8,039 bases of DNA. Origin: an uncultured Lachnospiraceae bacterium. GTDB taxonomy: Bacteria > Bacillota > Clostridia > Lachnospirales > Lachnospiraceae. The position numbers and the translations under genes are program-made. Of this stretch, positions 1-6,448 are shown piece by piece (the first letter of the stretch is position 1; each line of letters opens with the position of its first letter). Below the pieces are notes generated by a model. It was not told the origin of the DNA, ran no database searches, and saw only the letters and a list, made by a program, of their open reading frames with translations. The stretch is from positions 1 through 8,039 of the forward strand of contig CAJTYN010000142.1 of NCBI GenBank assembly GCA_910584115.1, written 5' to 3'.

Positions 1-22
1 CTATCCAAAGAGATATATCCTA

Positions 23-50
23 TTGACACATAAGATATAGATGATATTAG
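23..50 (+). promoter_or_regulatory. Possible promoter (TTGACA, weak -10)
   Basis: A perfect TTGACA (23-28) is followed after 16 bp by TATTAG (45-50), which matches the -10 consensus at four of six bases. Transcription from here would run straight into the inverted repeat at 84-127, giving only a very short RNA. The sequence is so AT-rich that chance matches are likely. Confidence 0.2.
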
Positions 51-83
51 ATATTTATAAAATATAATATTATATATCGCAAA

Positions 84-127
84 AAAACAGATGTATACGC
101 AAGCCAATCTGAGTATACATCTGTTTT
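84..127 (-). terminator. Perfect 15-bp inverted repeat, probable bidirectional terminator
   Basis: AAAACAGATGTATAC (84-98) and its exact reverse complement (113-127) flank a 14-nt loop. Read on the minus strand the stem runs into seven T (complement of 81-87), a typical intrinsic terminator. Read on the plus strand only the four T inside the stem are present. It could end a minus-strand transcript from the intergenic region, or a plus-strand gene lying left of the window. The stem is GC-poor, so its strength is uncertain. Confidence 0.6.
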
Positions 128-435
128 CGGCTATTCAAATAAAATTAGACTAAATAAGAGTTGAAAAAAAATCCAAAAAAGTGTAATATTGGGTTGTAAT
201 GTTGTATCCACGCAAAAAATCGTACTATATAGAGGGGGAATGGATAAAAACAATAAAAAATCTTCAAAAATATACTGGTCGTAAAAATCTCTAGCAAAAA
301 ATCCAAATAACAAGCTATATTCTAATTTGCTAGATACGCTAGTCGTGTACAAAAACATATCCAAAAAGTTACATCAAAAAATCTACTGAAACTGTGCGCC
401 TATATTTACAGATTGATAAGAGCAAGGAGGAAAAA
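128..435. other. AT-rich leader, no convincing gene
   Basis: About 300 bases between the hairpin and the first operon gene. The stretch is rich in A-tracts, with AAAAATC or AAAAAATC recurring several times between about 166 and 382. A 9-bp inverted repeat TCTAGCAAA (290-298) / TTTGCTAGA (326-334) encloses a 27-nt loop. I found no promoter with both boxes close to consensus; the best candidate is TTGTAT (202-207), 18 bp, TATATA (226-231), which is weak. The operon's promoter is presumably here but I cannot place it. A minus-strand open frame (131-364) has no ribosome-binding site and is not called. Confidence 0.5.
424..430 (+). promoter_or_regulatory. Ribosome-binding site that fixes the first gene's start
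   Basis: AAGGAGG lies five bases before the ATG at 436. The open frame extends upstream to a GTG at 394, but nothing like a ribosome-binding site precedes that codon, and the upstream residues would sit before the conserved 'MYCRHCG' ribbon start shared with the later paralogues. Confidence 0.85.
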
Positions 436-1041
436 ATGTATTGCAGACACTGTGGGAAAGAAATAGAAGAAAATATGAAATTTTGTCCTTATTGCGGGAG
501 AAACATATCAAATGACCTACAAAAAGCTAATACCATCGCAGATTTTGAAACCTCAATCGGGAAAGAAACAGAAGATATTACAATCACTAAGCCTGAGATG
601 ATGGAGAAAAGAAACGAAGAAAGCTCTATGGTGGATACTGAATCTTCAAAAATATTAGCTTTTCAAAAAAATAAGATGATAGGAAATATCACTTATAAAC
701 ATACTGAAACAACAGTCGAATTCAAAATTAATAAAATACACATTCATCAAAAAATACGAAAGTTTTTTTTCTTAAATCGCCAAAAAGAAGAAGATATCCC
801 ATTATCGAGTATATCTTTTGCATCCATACAAACAAAGATGGATTTCTGGGATACACTCTATGGTATATCTTTTGCAATAGGTGGTTTTTATTCTCCATTA
901 TTTTTTCTAGTTGCAACTCTCTTTTTATATTGCGGATATGGAAAAGTAATAACTCTGAAAATGTCAAATGGAAGTAAATTCCAGATACCGCTAAAAGGTA
1001 ATATAGACGACGCAAAAAAACTCATCAACTACTGCAGATAA
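436..1041 (+). CDS. Zinc-ribbon protein with membrane hairpin in a possible PH-like domain
   Basis: A 201-residue protein of unknown function. The N-terminus has a four-cysteine zinc ribbon, C3-x2-C6 and C17-x2-C20, ending in FCPYCG. Residues 22-80 are a hydrophilic, charged linker. From about 81 to the end there are alternating beta-like segments (TVEFKINKIHIHQ near 93-105; IPLSSISFASIQ near 121-132), then two hydrophobic stretches (about 137-152 and 154-168) and a final beta-helix segment (170-200: KVITLKMSNGSKFQIPLKG, then AKKLINYC). This order resembles a bacterial PH-type fold interrupted by a membrane hairpin, an inference from pattern rather than a family match. Both ends would then be cytoplasmic. 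The start at 436 is set by AAGGAGG at 424-430. It is the first gene of the likely operon and looks more AT-rich than those that follow. A run of eight T near 763-770 leaves the frame intact. Confidence 0.85.
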   Translation: MYCRHCGKEIEENMKFCPYCGRNISNDLQKANTIADFETSIGKETEDITITKPEMMEKRNEESSMVDTESSKILAFQKNKMIGNITYKHTETTVEFKINKIHIHQKIRKFFFLNRQKEEDIPLSSISFASIQTKMDFWDTLYGISFAIGGFYSPLFFLVATLFLYCGYGKVITLKMSNGSKFQIPLKGNIDDAKKLINYCR

Positions 1042-1084
1042 CTATAAAAAATCTCGGGAGAATATAAACAGGAGTAAGTATAGC

Positions 1085-1699
1085 ATGAATAAAGATCAAG
1101 ATAATGAAAATACAAATAAAAATTCCCGGACAAATAACAGTAGAAATACTGGTCTCACAGAAAAAGGTATTCGAGATACGCTACAATCTATCGCTGAATG
1201 TTTCCCTCCGTTTGTACTGATCATTCTGCTAGCGATATGCTATGTTATAGAAATATATGTCGCAGCTCCAATCGTAAGAACCATAATACGCACTCTGGTA
1301 GAAAATGGCCTTGGTGGAATGATATCGGTCGATACTTTTCTTTCAGCTGTGATCATCACTTGCCTTTCTATTGTACATAGCGCTCTTTTGAGAGCGATCG
1401 TATCACAAGAGATACCTTATAGGATCTTCAGAGGAAAAGCAGCAAAAATATCCCGGATATTTGAGAGGATTTCCAAGGCTCTTACAATATTGGGAGACGT
1501 ATTAGCCACCATACTGGGAATCATCAATCTCATGGAATATGGTTGGGGATGGATCATACTGGATGGTATCGAAGATCTCGTCATATGGTTTATATATGCC
1601 CATATTTGTAGTTTTTTTGTATTGTTATTCGCAGACAAAGAAAGATTGAGACAATACCGAGAAGACTTTCGAAAAGAAGATGAAGAAGGTAGTATATAG
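1085..1699 (+). CDS. Multi-pass membrane protein, unknown family
   Basis: A 204-residue protein I do not recognise. The first ~35 residues are polar and very rich in Asn, Asp, Lys and Arg. Hydrophobic segments follow at roughly 40-62 (FPPFVLIILLAICYVIEIYV), 83-106 and, after a basic stretch, about 130-180, where two or three further helices are possible, including one with the acidic-aromatic run WGWIILDGIEDLVIW. The C-terminal tail is charged (KERLRQYREDFRKEDEE). No zinc ribbon is present, unlike most neighbours. AGGAG at 1070-1074 precedes the ATG by ten bases. The 43-bp gap after the first gene and the 20-bp overlap with the next gene support membership of the same operon. The acidic and basic residues in or near the helices could suit a transporter-like or scaffold role, but nothing specific supports either. 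Confidence 0.8.
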   Translation: MNKDQDNENTNKNSRTNNSRNTGLTEKGIRDTLQSIAECFPPFVLIILLAICYVIEIYVAAPIVRTIIRTLVENGLGGMISVDTFLSAVIITCLSIVHSALLRAIVSQEIPYRIFRGKAAKISRIFERISKALTILGDVLATILGIINLMEYGWGWIILDGIEDLVIWFIYAHICSFFVLLFADKERLRQYREDFRKEDEEGSI

Positions 1700-2117
1700 A
1701 AAAAATCGGCAACAGATAGAACTGTCAGAAAAAAGCTATCAGAGTGTGGGTGTGAGGGTATGGCTATACCTCATGCAACTCGGCACTGTCATAGGTTGCC
1801 ATCAGATACCTGAACGGAGTTTTTTTTACAAAGGATATCAGTTTCCAGTATGCGCCAGATGTACAGGGATACTCATAGGATATCTGATCGGTATCTTGAT
1901 CTGGTTCTTTCTTCCGCACTCTCTGGCAATAGATATCGCTTTATGTATCCCTATGGCTGTTGATGGAATCACTCAATATCTAGGTGCGCGGACATCCACA
2001 CAATGGCTCCGTTTATCAACAGGTATTTTAGGCGGTATAGGTATAATGCTGATGGAGATAAAAGGATTGAGGATGATCTGGAGGTGGTTATATGAAATGT
2101 CCAAACTGTGGAAGTGA
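1680..2117 (+). CDS. DUF2085-family membrane protein
   Basis: A 145-residue protein with the hallmark layout of DUF2085: a CHQIPERSFFYKGYQFPVC block (C40-H41 and C58) followed by ARCTG (C61), a membrane helix (about 64-78), a second helix (about 82-94), then DGITQ (95-99), an Arg-rich turn, R111, STG and a glycine-rich third helix. The family's function is unknown. The conserved Cys-His and CxxC near the membrane face could bind a metal or be redox active (inference). The N-terminus is about 20 residues longer than the conserved core seems to need, and the ribosome-binding site before 1680 is poor (AAAGAAG), so translation is probably coupled to the upstream gene, whose last 20 bases it overlaps. 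It also overlaps the next gene by 26 bp. Family assignment is from motif memory and is fairly firm. Confidence 0.85.
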   Translation: MKKVVYRKNRQQIELSEKSYQSVGVRVWLYLMQLGTVIGCHQIPERSFFYKGYQFPVCARCTGILIGYLIGILIWFFLPHSLAIDIALCIPMAVDGITQYLGARTSTQWLRLSTGILGGIGIMLMEIKGLRMIWRWLYEMSKLWK

Positions 2118-3276
2118 AAACTGCCACTTTGTTTCAACAACAGAAACGCGCAGCAAAGGATTTAGTCTAGGGAATGCCTGTTGCGGATCTCTTTTGATGG
2201 GTCCTGTCGGAATAGTCTGTGGTCTATGCGGTGCAAGTTCAAGTTCCCATACAAAAGAATACTGGATATGTAATTCTTGCGGAAGTAGATTTTCGCAGAG
2301 CGAAGCAGAAGAGATCATGAAAAATGAAGCTCAACGACTAAAAGAGTTTTTATTTTATCGTGAACTGCAGAAAAAATCTGTTGTAGAACCTTTCGAAACA
2401 AAGATGGGCGAGCGCATTCTTCAAGGGATCGAGCAATATTTAAAAGATGTGTTCATAAGGGAAAAAATCCTAGTTGCAAATCCGTTAATAGAAGATCCAG
2501 AAGTCGAATCACTCAAATATGGTATCGGCAAGGTACTCACCGATAAAGAATTGGTCTACCTCGTTCTGCCTTCTATCCGGCTTGTGATTGCAGAAAAAGG
2601 ATTGATCTTTAATAATACTGTCCATACTGATCCAGCAGAATTTCGTTTTTACAAAAATCATGTCTATTTTGGCCAGAATTTCATCACTACAGAATCAAAA
2701 GAACATGCTGAAAAACTCTGTGGCTTTTTTGAATTTATATACTCTAAAAACGATAGTGCTATGAACAGTGATGGAGGTAAGATGATGCCTCATGAATGTG
2801 AAGATTATCAGACACTCCTTACCGAATTACAGAATCTGAGAGAGGAACCGCCAGACAGACCCGAACATTTTAGTTCTCAGGAAAAATATGCTAAGTTCGT
2901 AAAAGGGCTACGCGAGAAATCCTTTCAGCGATTTTTAGGATCAAACACAAAGGATCGTGTCATGTACGAGGAGATGTTAGAAGAAAATAGCGCCACCGAA
3001 GCGCGATGGATCTCATACACTTTTTGGTCAGTGGGCACAGCGGCACTCATGTTCATGATACAATGGTTCCGCCACGGGTTCTTTACGGGCATATTAGGGG
3101 CACTCATCATAACAGTACCTTTTTGGGTGATCACGATCGGCTTGTCGCTTTATAAAGATATGCAGGTAAAAAAGATACTGCCAGACCATTTAAGAGCGAT
3201 CATAGAAGAAGATGAAAAAGAAAATATCGAAAAAACAGGAAGGATCCGAGTTTTAGATCATGCCGAGACTTTGTAG
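2092..3276 (+). CDS. Zinc-ribbon protein with Gly/Cys-rich insert and C-terminal membrane hairpin
   Basis: A 394-residue protein. The N-terminal ribbon is split: C3PNC6G and C60NSC63G are separated by a glycine-, serine- and cysteine-rich hydrophobic insert (about 23-52) with additional Cys at 11, 30, 31, 43 and 46. Residues ~124-221 form an alpha/beta region around LVIAEKGLIF (164-173), which resembles small PH-like or 'TekGi' modules of Bacillota proteins; this is a weak match by eye. A hydrophilic, partly helical linker (about 222-303) leads to two membrane helices (~306-326 and ~332-353) and a charged cytoplasmic tail. Both ends are probably inside. The ATG at 2092 follows GGAGGTGG (2080-2087) and lies inside the end of the DUF2085 gene, so the two are likely coupled. 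No catalytic motif is visible. Confidence 0.85.
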   Translation: MKCPNCGSENCHFVSTTETRSKGFSLGNACCGSLLMGPVGIVCGLCGASSSSHTKEYWICNSCGSRFSQSEAEEIMKNEAQRLKEFLFYRELQKKSVVEPFETKMGERILQGIEQYLKDVFIREKILVANPLIEDPEVESLKYGIGKVLTDKELVYLVLPSIRLVIAEKGLIFNNTVHTDPAEFRFYKNHVYFGQNFITTESKEHAEKLCGFFEFIYSKNDSAMNSDGGKMMPHECEDYQTLLTELQNLREEPPDRPEHFSSQEKYAKFVKGLREKSFQRFLGSNTKDRVMYEEMLEENSATEARWISYTFWSVGTAALMFMIQWFRHGFFTGILGALIITVPFWVITIGLSLYKDMQVKKILPDHLRAIIEEDEKENIEKTGRIRVLDHAETL

Positions 3277-3295
3277 TTTCAGAAAGGAGTAACAT

Positions 3296-3508
3296 ATGTA
3301 TTTATGTTGGAAATGTGGGATGAGCACAGAAAATGAAGATGAAGAAAACTGTTCATATTGTGGCGCCAAAAAGATGACAGAACAGACCCTAACAGATGAA
3401 CAACTGATACAACAGCAGTATGTGAGAGAAAAGATAAAAAAGGAGCGCATCGTAGTCATGGCGATACTCATGATCCTGATAGTCCTCTCATTTGTGATCA
3501 CTGATTGA
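3296..3508 (+). CDS. 70-residue zinc-ribbon/TM mini-protein
   Basis: A small protein with C4-x2-C7 and C19-x2-C22 in the ribbon pattern of its neighbours (YLCWKCG, NCSYCG), a short Glu/Gln/Lys-rich helix (about 28-49) and one C-terminal membrane helix (about 51-68, RIVVMAILMILIVLSFVI). It ends right after the helix, so it lacks any outer domain. Translation is well supported by AAGGAG (3284-3289), seven bases before the ATG. It lies 19 bp after the previous gene and 20 bp before the next. It could be a stripped-down paralogue acting as an adaptor or partner for the larger ribbon proteins; that role is inference. Confidence 0.8.
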   Translation: MYLCWKCGMSTENEDEENCSYCGAKKMTEQTLTDEQLIQQQYVREKIKKERIVVMAILMILIVLSFVITD

Positions 3509-3528
3509 TATATCATAAAGGAGTGCAT

Positions 3529-4893
3529 ATGTTTTGTAACAACTGCGGAAGAGAATTAAAAGATGACTGGACAACATGTCCTGAATGTGGAAAAGCCATA
3601 AACATCCAGCATACTACCACAAATGTAACTACGCGGGCCAAGATCATGCCCCCAAAAAAGAAATGGCTTTTGATCGCTATCGTTTTCATCCTTGGCATAG
3701 GTATCATAGTCCCAGTGATATTTATATCACAAAAAACTGAAAAAATAAACGAAAAAACAATGGAACTGAACAAAGCGCAACAATCAAGAGAATCCGTTAA
3801 AACGCCCACTGAGCCACTCCCGACTACAAAACAGGGATCCGAACAGGAGGATTTCTCCGAAGCAGATTTTGAAGTACTGATCGGTGCAGCAGAATCAAAA
3901 CTCGAAGAAGTAGGATTAAAGAAAGGCGGAGGAGAAGGGATCTATGTTGGGTTAAACGGTAATATCCGTGTTTCCTGTACTAATGGAAATGTTGATATGA
4001 TCAGTATACAGCAGGTAGAAGAAACTTCTCCGGCATTCCATACAGTAAGGATCGGTATGTCAAAAGAAGAAGCATCAGAACGACTAAAAAAAGTGTATCC
4101 AGAAGTTGAAGAGACATCAGACGGGATCCGATGCTCGGACACATACACAAATGAAGACCTAACATGTTGGATAACAAATGATAAAGTAACACGTATACAT
4201 TATACGACTTTGTCAGAAGACCAAAAGGCTCAAGATACGCCCCCGCAAGAGCAAGTCGCTGATACAGAGTATATTTTTCCAGACAGCGATAAATACTATC
4301 TGTCAGAGGATGAAGTGCGAACTAAAAGTGCCCAAGATCTTTTGATCGGAAGGAATGAGATCTTCGCCCGACACGGATACATATTTAAAATGGAAGAACT
4401 GCAAGAACATTTTGAAAATACATCTTGGTATCACGGGACTATACCCGGAGATCGCTTTGATATGAACAGCATATTCAACGCATTTGAAAAGAAAAATGTA
4501 GAATTGATCCAAAAAGTTGAAGACGAGATCGACACCTCAGGATCACAGGAAGATGGAAGTCAGACACCAACAAATGAAACACCTCAGACACTCGCCTTTA
4601 GACTGACTGTGATAAATAATACCGAGACTGATATTTATCATTTGTACGCCTCGAAAACAGATACTGACGATTGGGAAGAAGATATCTTAGAGGATGACAT
4701 CCTTTATGACGGTGAAAGCTTTGACATCATATTCCATATTGATGCCGATAGCCTGGAATGGGACTTTGCGATCCAAGACGAGTATGAAAACCAGAAATCT
4801 TTTTATAATCTTAGTTTTGCAGACTGTGATGTCGATGGTGCGACCCTTGTATTGTGGGATGAAGATGGCGAAATACATGCATCACTATACTAA
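3529..4893 (+). CDS. Membrane-anchored zinc-ribbon protein with YARHG domain
   Basis: A 454-residue protein. The ribbon (C3, C6, C17, C20; MFCNNCGRELK...CPECG) is followed by a Thr-rich linker, basic PPKKK and one membrane helix (46-66), so the remaining ~388 residues should lie outside the cell. The outer part has a Thr/Pro/Gln/Glu-rich stalk (~70-115), an alpha/beta region to ~226 with VRIGMSKEEA (173-182), reminiscent of SmpA/BamE-type modules, then a YARHG domain (about 248-335) with GRNEIFARHGYIF (274-286) and the typical SWY motif (299-301). A linker precedes a C-terminal acidic beta-rich domain (355-454; LTVINNTETDIYHLYAS, DDWEEDIL). YARHG domains are extracellular in many bacteria, with no settled function. 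I chose the ATG at 3529 because AAAGGAG (3517-3523) precedes it and it matches the paralogues' start; a TTG at 3505 has no such support. Confidence 0.88.
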   Translation: MFCNNCGRELKDDWTTCPECGKAINIQHTTTNVTTRAKIMPPKKKWLLIAIVFILGIGIIVPVIFISQKTEKINEKTMELNKAQQSRESVKTPTEPLPTTKQGSEQEDFSEADFEVLIGAAESKLEEVGLKKGGGEGIYVGLNGNIRVSCTNGNVDMISIQQVEETSPAFHTVRIGMSKEEASERLKKVYPEVEETSDGIRCSDTYTNEDLTCWITNDKVTRIHYTTLSEDQKAQDTPPQEQVADTEYIFPDSDKYYLSEDEVRTKSAQDLLIGRNEIFARHGYIFKMEELQEHFENTSWYHGTIPGDRFDMNSIFNAFEKKNVELIQKVEDEIDTSGSQEDGSQTPTNETPQTLAFRLTVINNTETDIYHLYASKTDTDDWEEDILEDDILYDGESFDIIFHIDADSLEWDFAIQDEYENQKSFYNLSFADCDVDGATLVLWDEDGEIHASLY

Positions 4894-4943
4894 GACGATA
4901 TGATGGGATATACATTCCCCATTTATAGTCAGAAAGGAGTACT

Positions 4944-6068
4944 ATGTTTTGCAGCAAATGTGGTAAGGAATTAAATGATGGGAGTAAGTTTTGTCCTTAT
5001 TGTGGAAGCAGTCTACAGACCGATGCGATAAACCAACAGATAAACGGATATGCAAAAAGCCCGCCTAAAAAACCAATCGCAAAATTTGTCTTATTCCTGA
5101 TCATACCGTTTATAGTCATCATCCTTCTCATTTTTACGTTTGGAGAGTCTGGCGAAGAATGGGATAAAGAAGGGACCATTGATCGATTATCAGAATTTAC
5201 GGATGTAGAGAGCGAAGAAGAGAGGTATACATTTACCTGCAATGATACTGTCGTGGGTGATCCATTAAAGGATTGGGTCCTTACATATACACCTGAAAAT
5301 GAATTTATCAGAGTCACAGAAGACAAAGTTGTTAGTTGTTTTTCTTATCGATTTGGATATGGTTGTCTTAGAAACCCAGGCTTCAGTTACGATCTGGATG
5401 AAAACGAGATAAGGATCTATTTCGATGTTGAGATTGATGAAGGTGACCTATCTATCATAAATTATAATATCGATAACGACGAATTTACGATCATGATCGA
5501 TGGAGAAAAATATGAATCCTCAGATGAACTCATAAGATTTATGGATAGCTATGACATCCCTCAGATACTGATCGAGGATATAAAAAGGATCAAAGAAGAG
5601 CTGGCTGATAATGGAATATCTTTTGATGAGATCACCGCTTTAAAATATCAAGATATTGTGGAGTATATTGGAGACAGATCTGGATCTGCATCTTACGAAC
5701 AAGAAAAACAGCCTTCAGATGAAGAAACGATCGATCTTACATGGGTAGACCCTGCTATACAAAACTTTTCTACTGATGAAGCGACACCTGAGCCAGAAGG
5801 ACAAGATACTTTGGATCCGGGATATCTCACTAATATCGAGGATATCCTCAGATACCCAAATAAATATATGGACACAGTTGTTAAGGTAAGCGGGACATAC
5901 GATGATTATAGGCGACTGCATGAAGGTTCCCAATCAATCGTACTGATCGGAGCATTCCCATATGATCCGCAGCCCCTTGGCGGTGATCATATAACAGTGA
6001 TTGGGATTGTTCAAAAAGATTATTTCGGAGATATGGCAATGTCGATCAAAGATTTTTATATAAACTAA
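4944..6068 (+). CDS. Membrane-anchored zinc-ribbon protein with C-terminal OB-like domain
   Basis: A 374-residue protein and the last of the likely operon. The ribbon (C3, C6, C17, C20; MFCSKCGKELN...FCPYCG) is followed by a polar linker, PPKKP and one membrane helix (47-66). The outer region is very acidic. Residues ~70-200 look beta-rich and contain two further Cys (near FTC and SC). A helical stretch (about 200-240) and an acidic linker follow. The C-terminal ~80 residues (295-374) begin NIEDILRYPNKYMDTVVKVSG and continue as alternating strands (HITVIGIVQ), the usual look of OB-fold 'pathway cargo' domains of the tRNA_anti-like type; this match is by eye. AAGGAG at 4934-4939 sits four bases before the ATG. 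A 50-bp gap separates it from the YARHG gene. The first ~21 residues are nearly the same as in that gene, suggesting duplication. Confidence 0.87.
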   Translation: MFCSKCGKELNDGSKFCPYCGSSLQTDAINQQINGYAKSPPKKPIAKFVLFLIIPFIVIILLIFTFGESGEEWDKEGTIDRLSEFTDVESEEERYTFTCNDTVVGDPLKDWVLTYTPENEFIRVTEDKVVSCFSYRFGYGCLRNPGFSYDLDENEIRIYFDVEIDEGDLSIINYNIDNDEFTIMIDGEKYESSDELIRFMDSYDIPQILIEDIKRIKEELADNGISFDEITALKYQDIVEYIGDRSGSASYEQEKQPSDEETIDLTWVDPAIQNFSTDEATPEPEGQDTLDPGYLTNIEDILRYPNKYMDTVVKVSGTYDDYRRLHEGSQSIVLIGAFPYDPQPLGGDHITVIGIVQKDYFGDMAMSIKDFYIN

Positions 6069-6109
6069 AAACAGCAATCTGACGCGCATGATGTAGCCAT
6101 GAGACAGAC

Positions 6110-6154
6110 AAAGCCCCTATCAGTTCCATAAAATACGGTCTAACGGGGGTTTTT
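6110..6154 (+). terminator. Probable terminator of the zinc-ribbon operon
   Basis: AAAGCCCC (6110-6117) can pair with GGGGTTTT (6146-6153), including one G-U pair, around a 28-nt loop that contains a smaller helix (GTT/AAC plus CC/GG). The 3' arm ends in five T (6150-6154). It lies 41 bp after the last operon gene, in the right orientation. The same bases may instead include decayed coding sequence of the following Rpn-family remnant, so both readings should be kept in mind. Confidence 0.45.
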
Positions 6155-6155
6155 G

Positions 6156-6330
6156 TATGGGACAGATCCTATAAAAAGGGCGATAGAGGACTGTATAAGT
6201 AGAGGGATATTGGCAGGATATCTGAAAAGGAAAGGCAGTGAGGTGAGGAACATGCTGGTCGCTGAATATAGTTATGAAGAAGATATAAAAGTGAAGCAAG
6301 AGGAAGCAAGACAGGAGGGCATATCCCTAG
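6156..6330 (+). pseudogene. Rpn/PD-(D/E)XK-family transposase remnant, 5' piece
   Basis: This frame reads YGTDPIKRAIEDCISRGIL, then a KRKGSEVRNML segment, AEYSYEED and KQEEARQEGISL. It matches the C-terminal region I know from the Rpn/TIGR01784 family (PD-(D/E)XK nuclease-type proteins linked to recombination): 'A(I/V)(E/D)xCIxxGIL...LxxxxxEVxxM...EYxxE' followed by an EG-repeat tail. The N-terminal nuclease domain is missing: in this frame there is a stop at 6141-6143, and no credible start or ribosome-binding site precedes it. A possible upstream trace in another frame (PYQFHKIRSNGG, 6115-6150) would join by a shift at the T run, but this is weak. The piece is cut at the CTAG target site by the IS701-type element and continues at 7863. 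Confidence 0.75.
6327..6330. repeat. Target-site duplication CTAG, left copy
   Basis: CTAG directly precedes the left terminal repeat and recurs at 7859-7862. The 4-bp YTAR target duplication is the known habit of the IS701 family. Confidence 0.9.
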
Positions 6331-6343
6331 TACTACAGCGAAC
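6331..6343 (+). repeat. Left terminal inverted repeat of the IS
   Basis: TACTACAGCGAAC, exact inverted match to 7846-7858. With the CTAG duplication, which is itself a palindrome, the apparent match is 17 bp. Imperfect similarity continues a few bases inward (TTT). Confidence 0.92.
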
Positions 6344-6397
6344 ATTTGAGTTTCATTCGATGACTTCGAATACGTAGAGCTGTTTTCTGCTAATTTG

Positions 6398-6426
6398 TTG
6401 ATCATAGCAGAATATTCTGATATAAT
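6398..6426 (+). promoter_or_regulatory. Transposase promoter, extended -10
   Basis: TTGATC (6398-6403), a 17-bp spacer and a perfect TATAAT (6421-6426) preceded by TGA, giving the extended TGnTATAAT form. Transcription should start near 6433, just before the AAGGGG ribosome-binding site (6434-6439). This excludes the longer open-frame start at 6395. The spacer contains a perfect 12-bp palindrome (6408-6419). Confidence 0.75.
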
Positions 6427-6448
6427 AAAGAAAAAGGGGTTGATGATC

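Noticed and set aside
62..75. 14-bp perfect palindrome of A and T only
   Set aside because: Low-complexity AT DNA; such palindromes arise easily by chance and there is no other signal.
131..364. Minus-strand open frame of 77 codons, Phe/Leu-rich
   Set aside because: It starts with TTG, lacks a ribosome-binding site and has a composition explained by A-tracts on the other strand. Kept only as a possible RNA in the findings.
394..435. Longer GTG start for the first zinc-ribbon gene
   Set aside because: No ribosome-binding site upstream, whereas AAGGAGG stands five bases before the ATG at 436, which gives the same ribbon start as the paralogues.
3505..3528. TTG start for the YARHG gene
   Set aside because: The AAAGGAG ribosome-binding site would lie inside the coding sequence; the ATG at 3529 is correctly spaced.
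6395..6448. Longer start for the transposase
   Set aside because: The extended -10 promoter TATAAT at 6421-6426 places the RNA start downstream of 6395.
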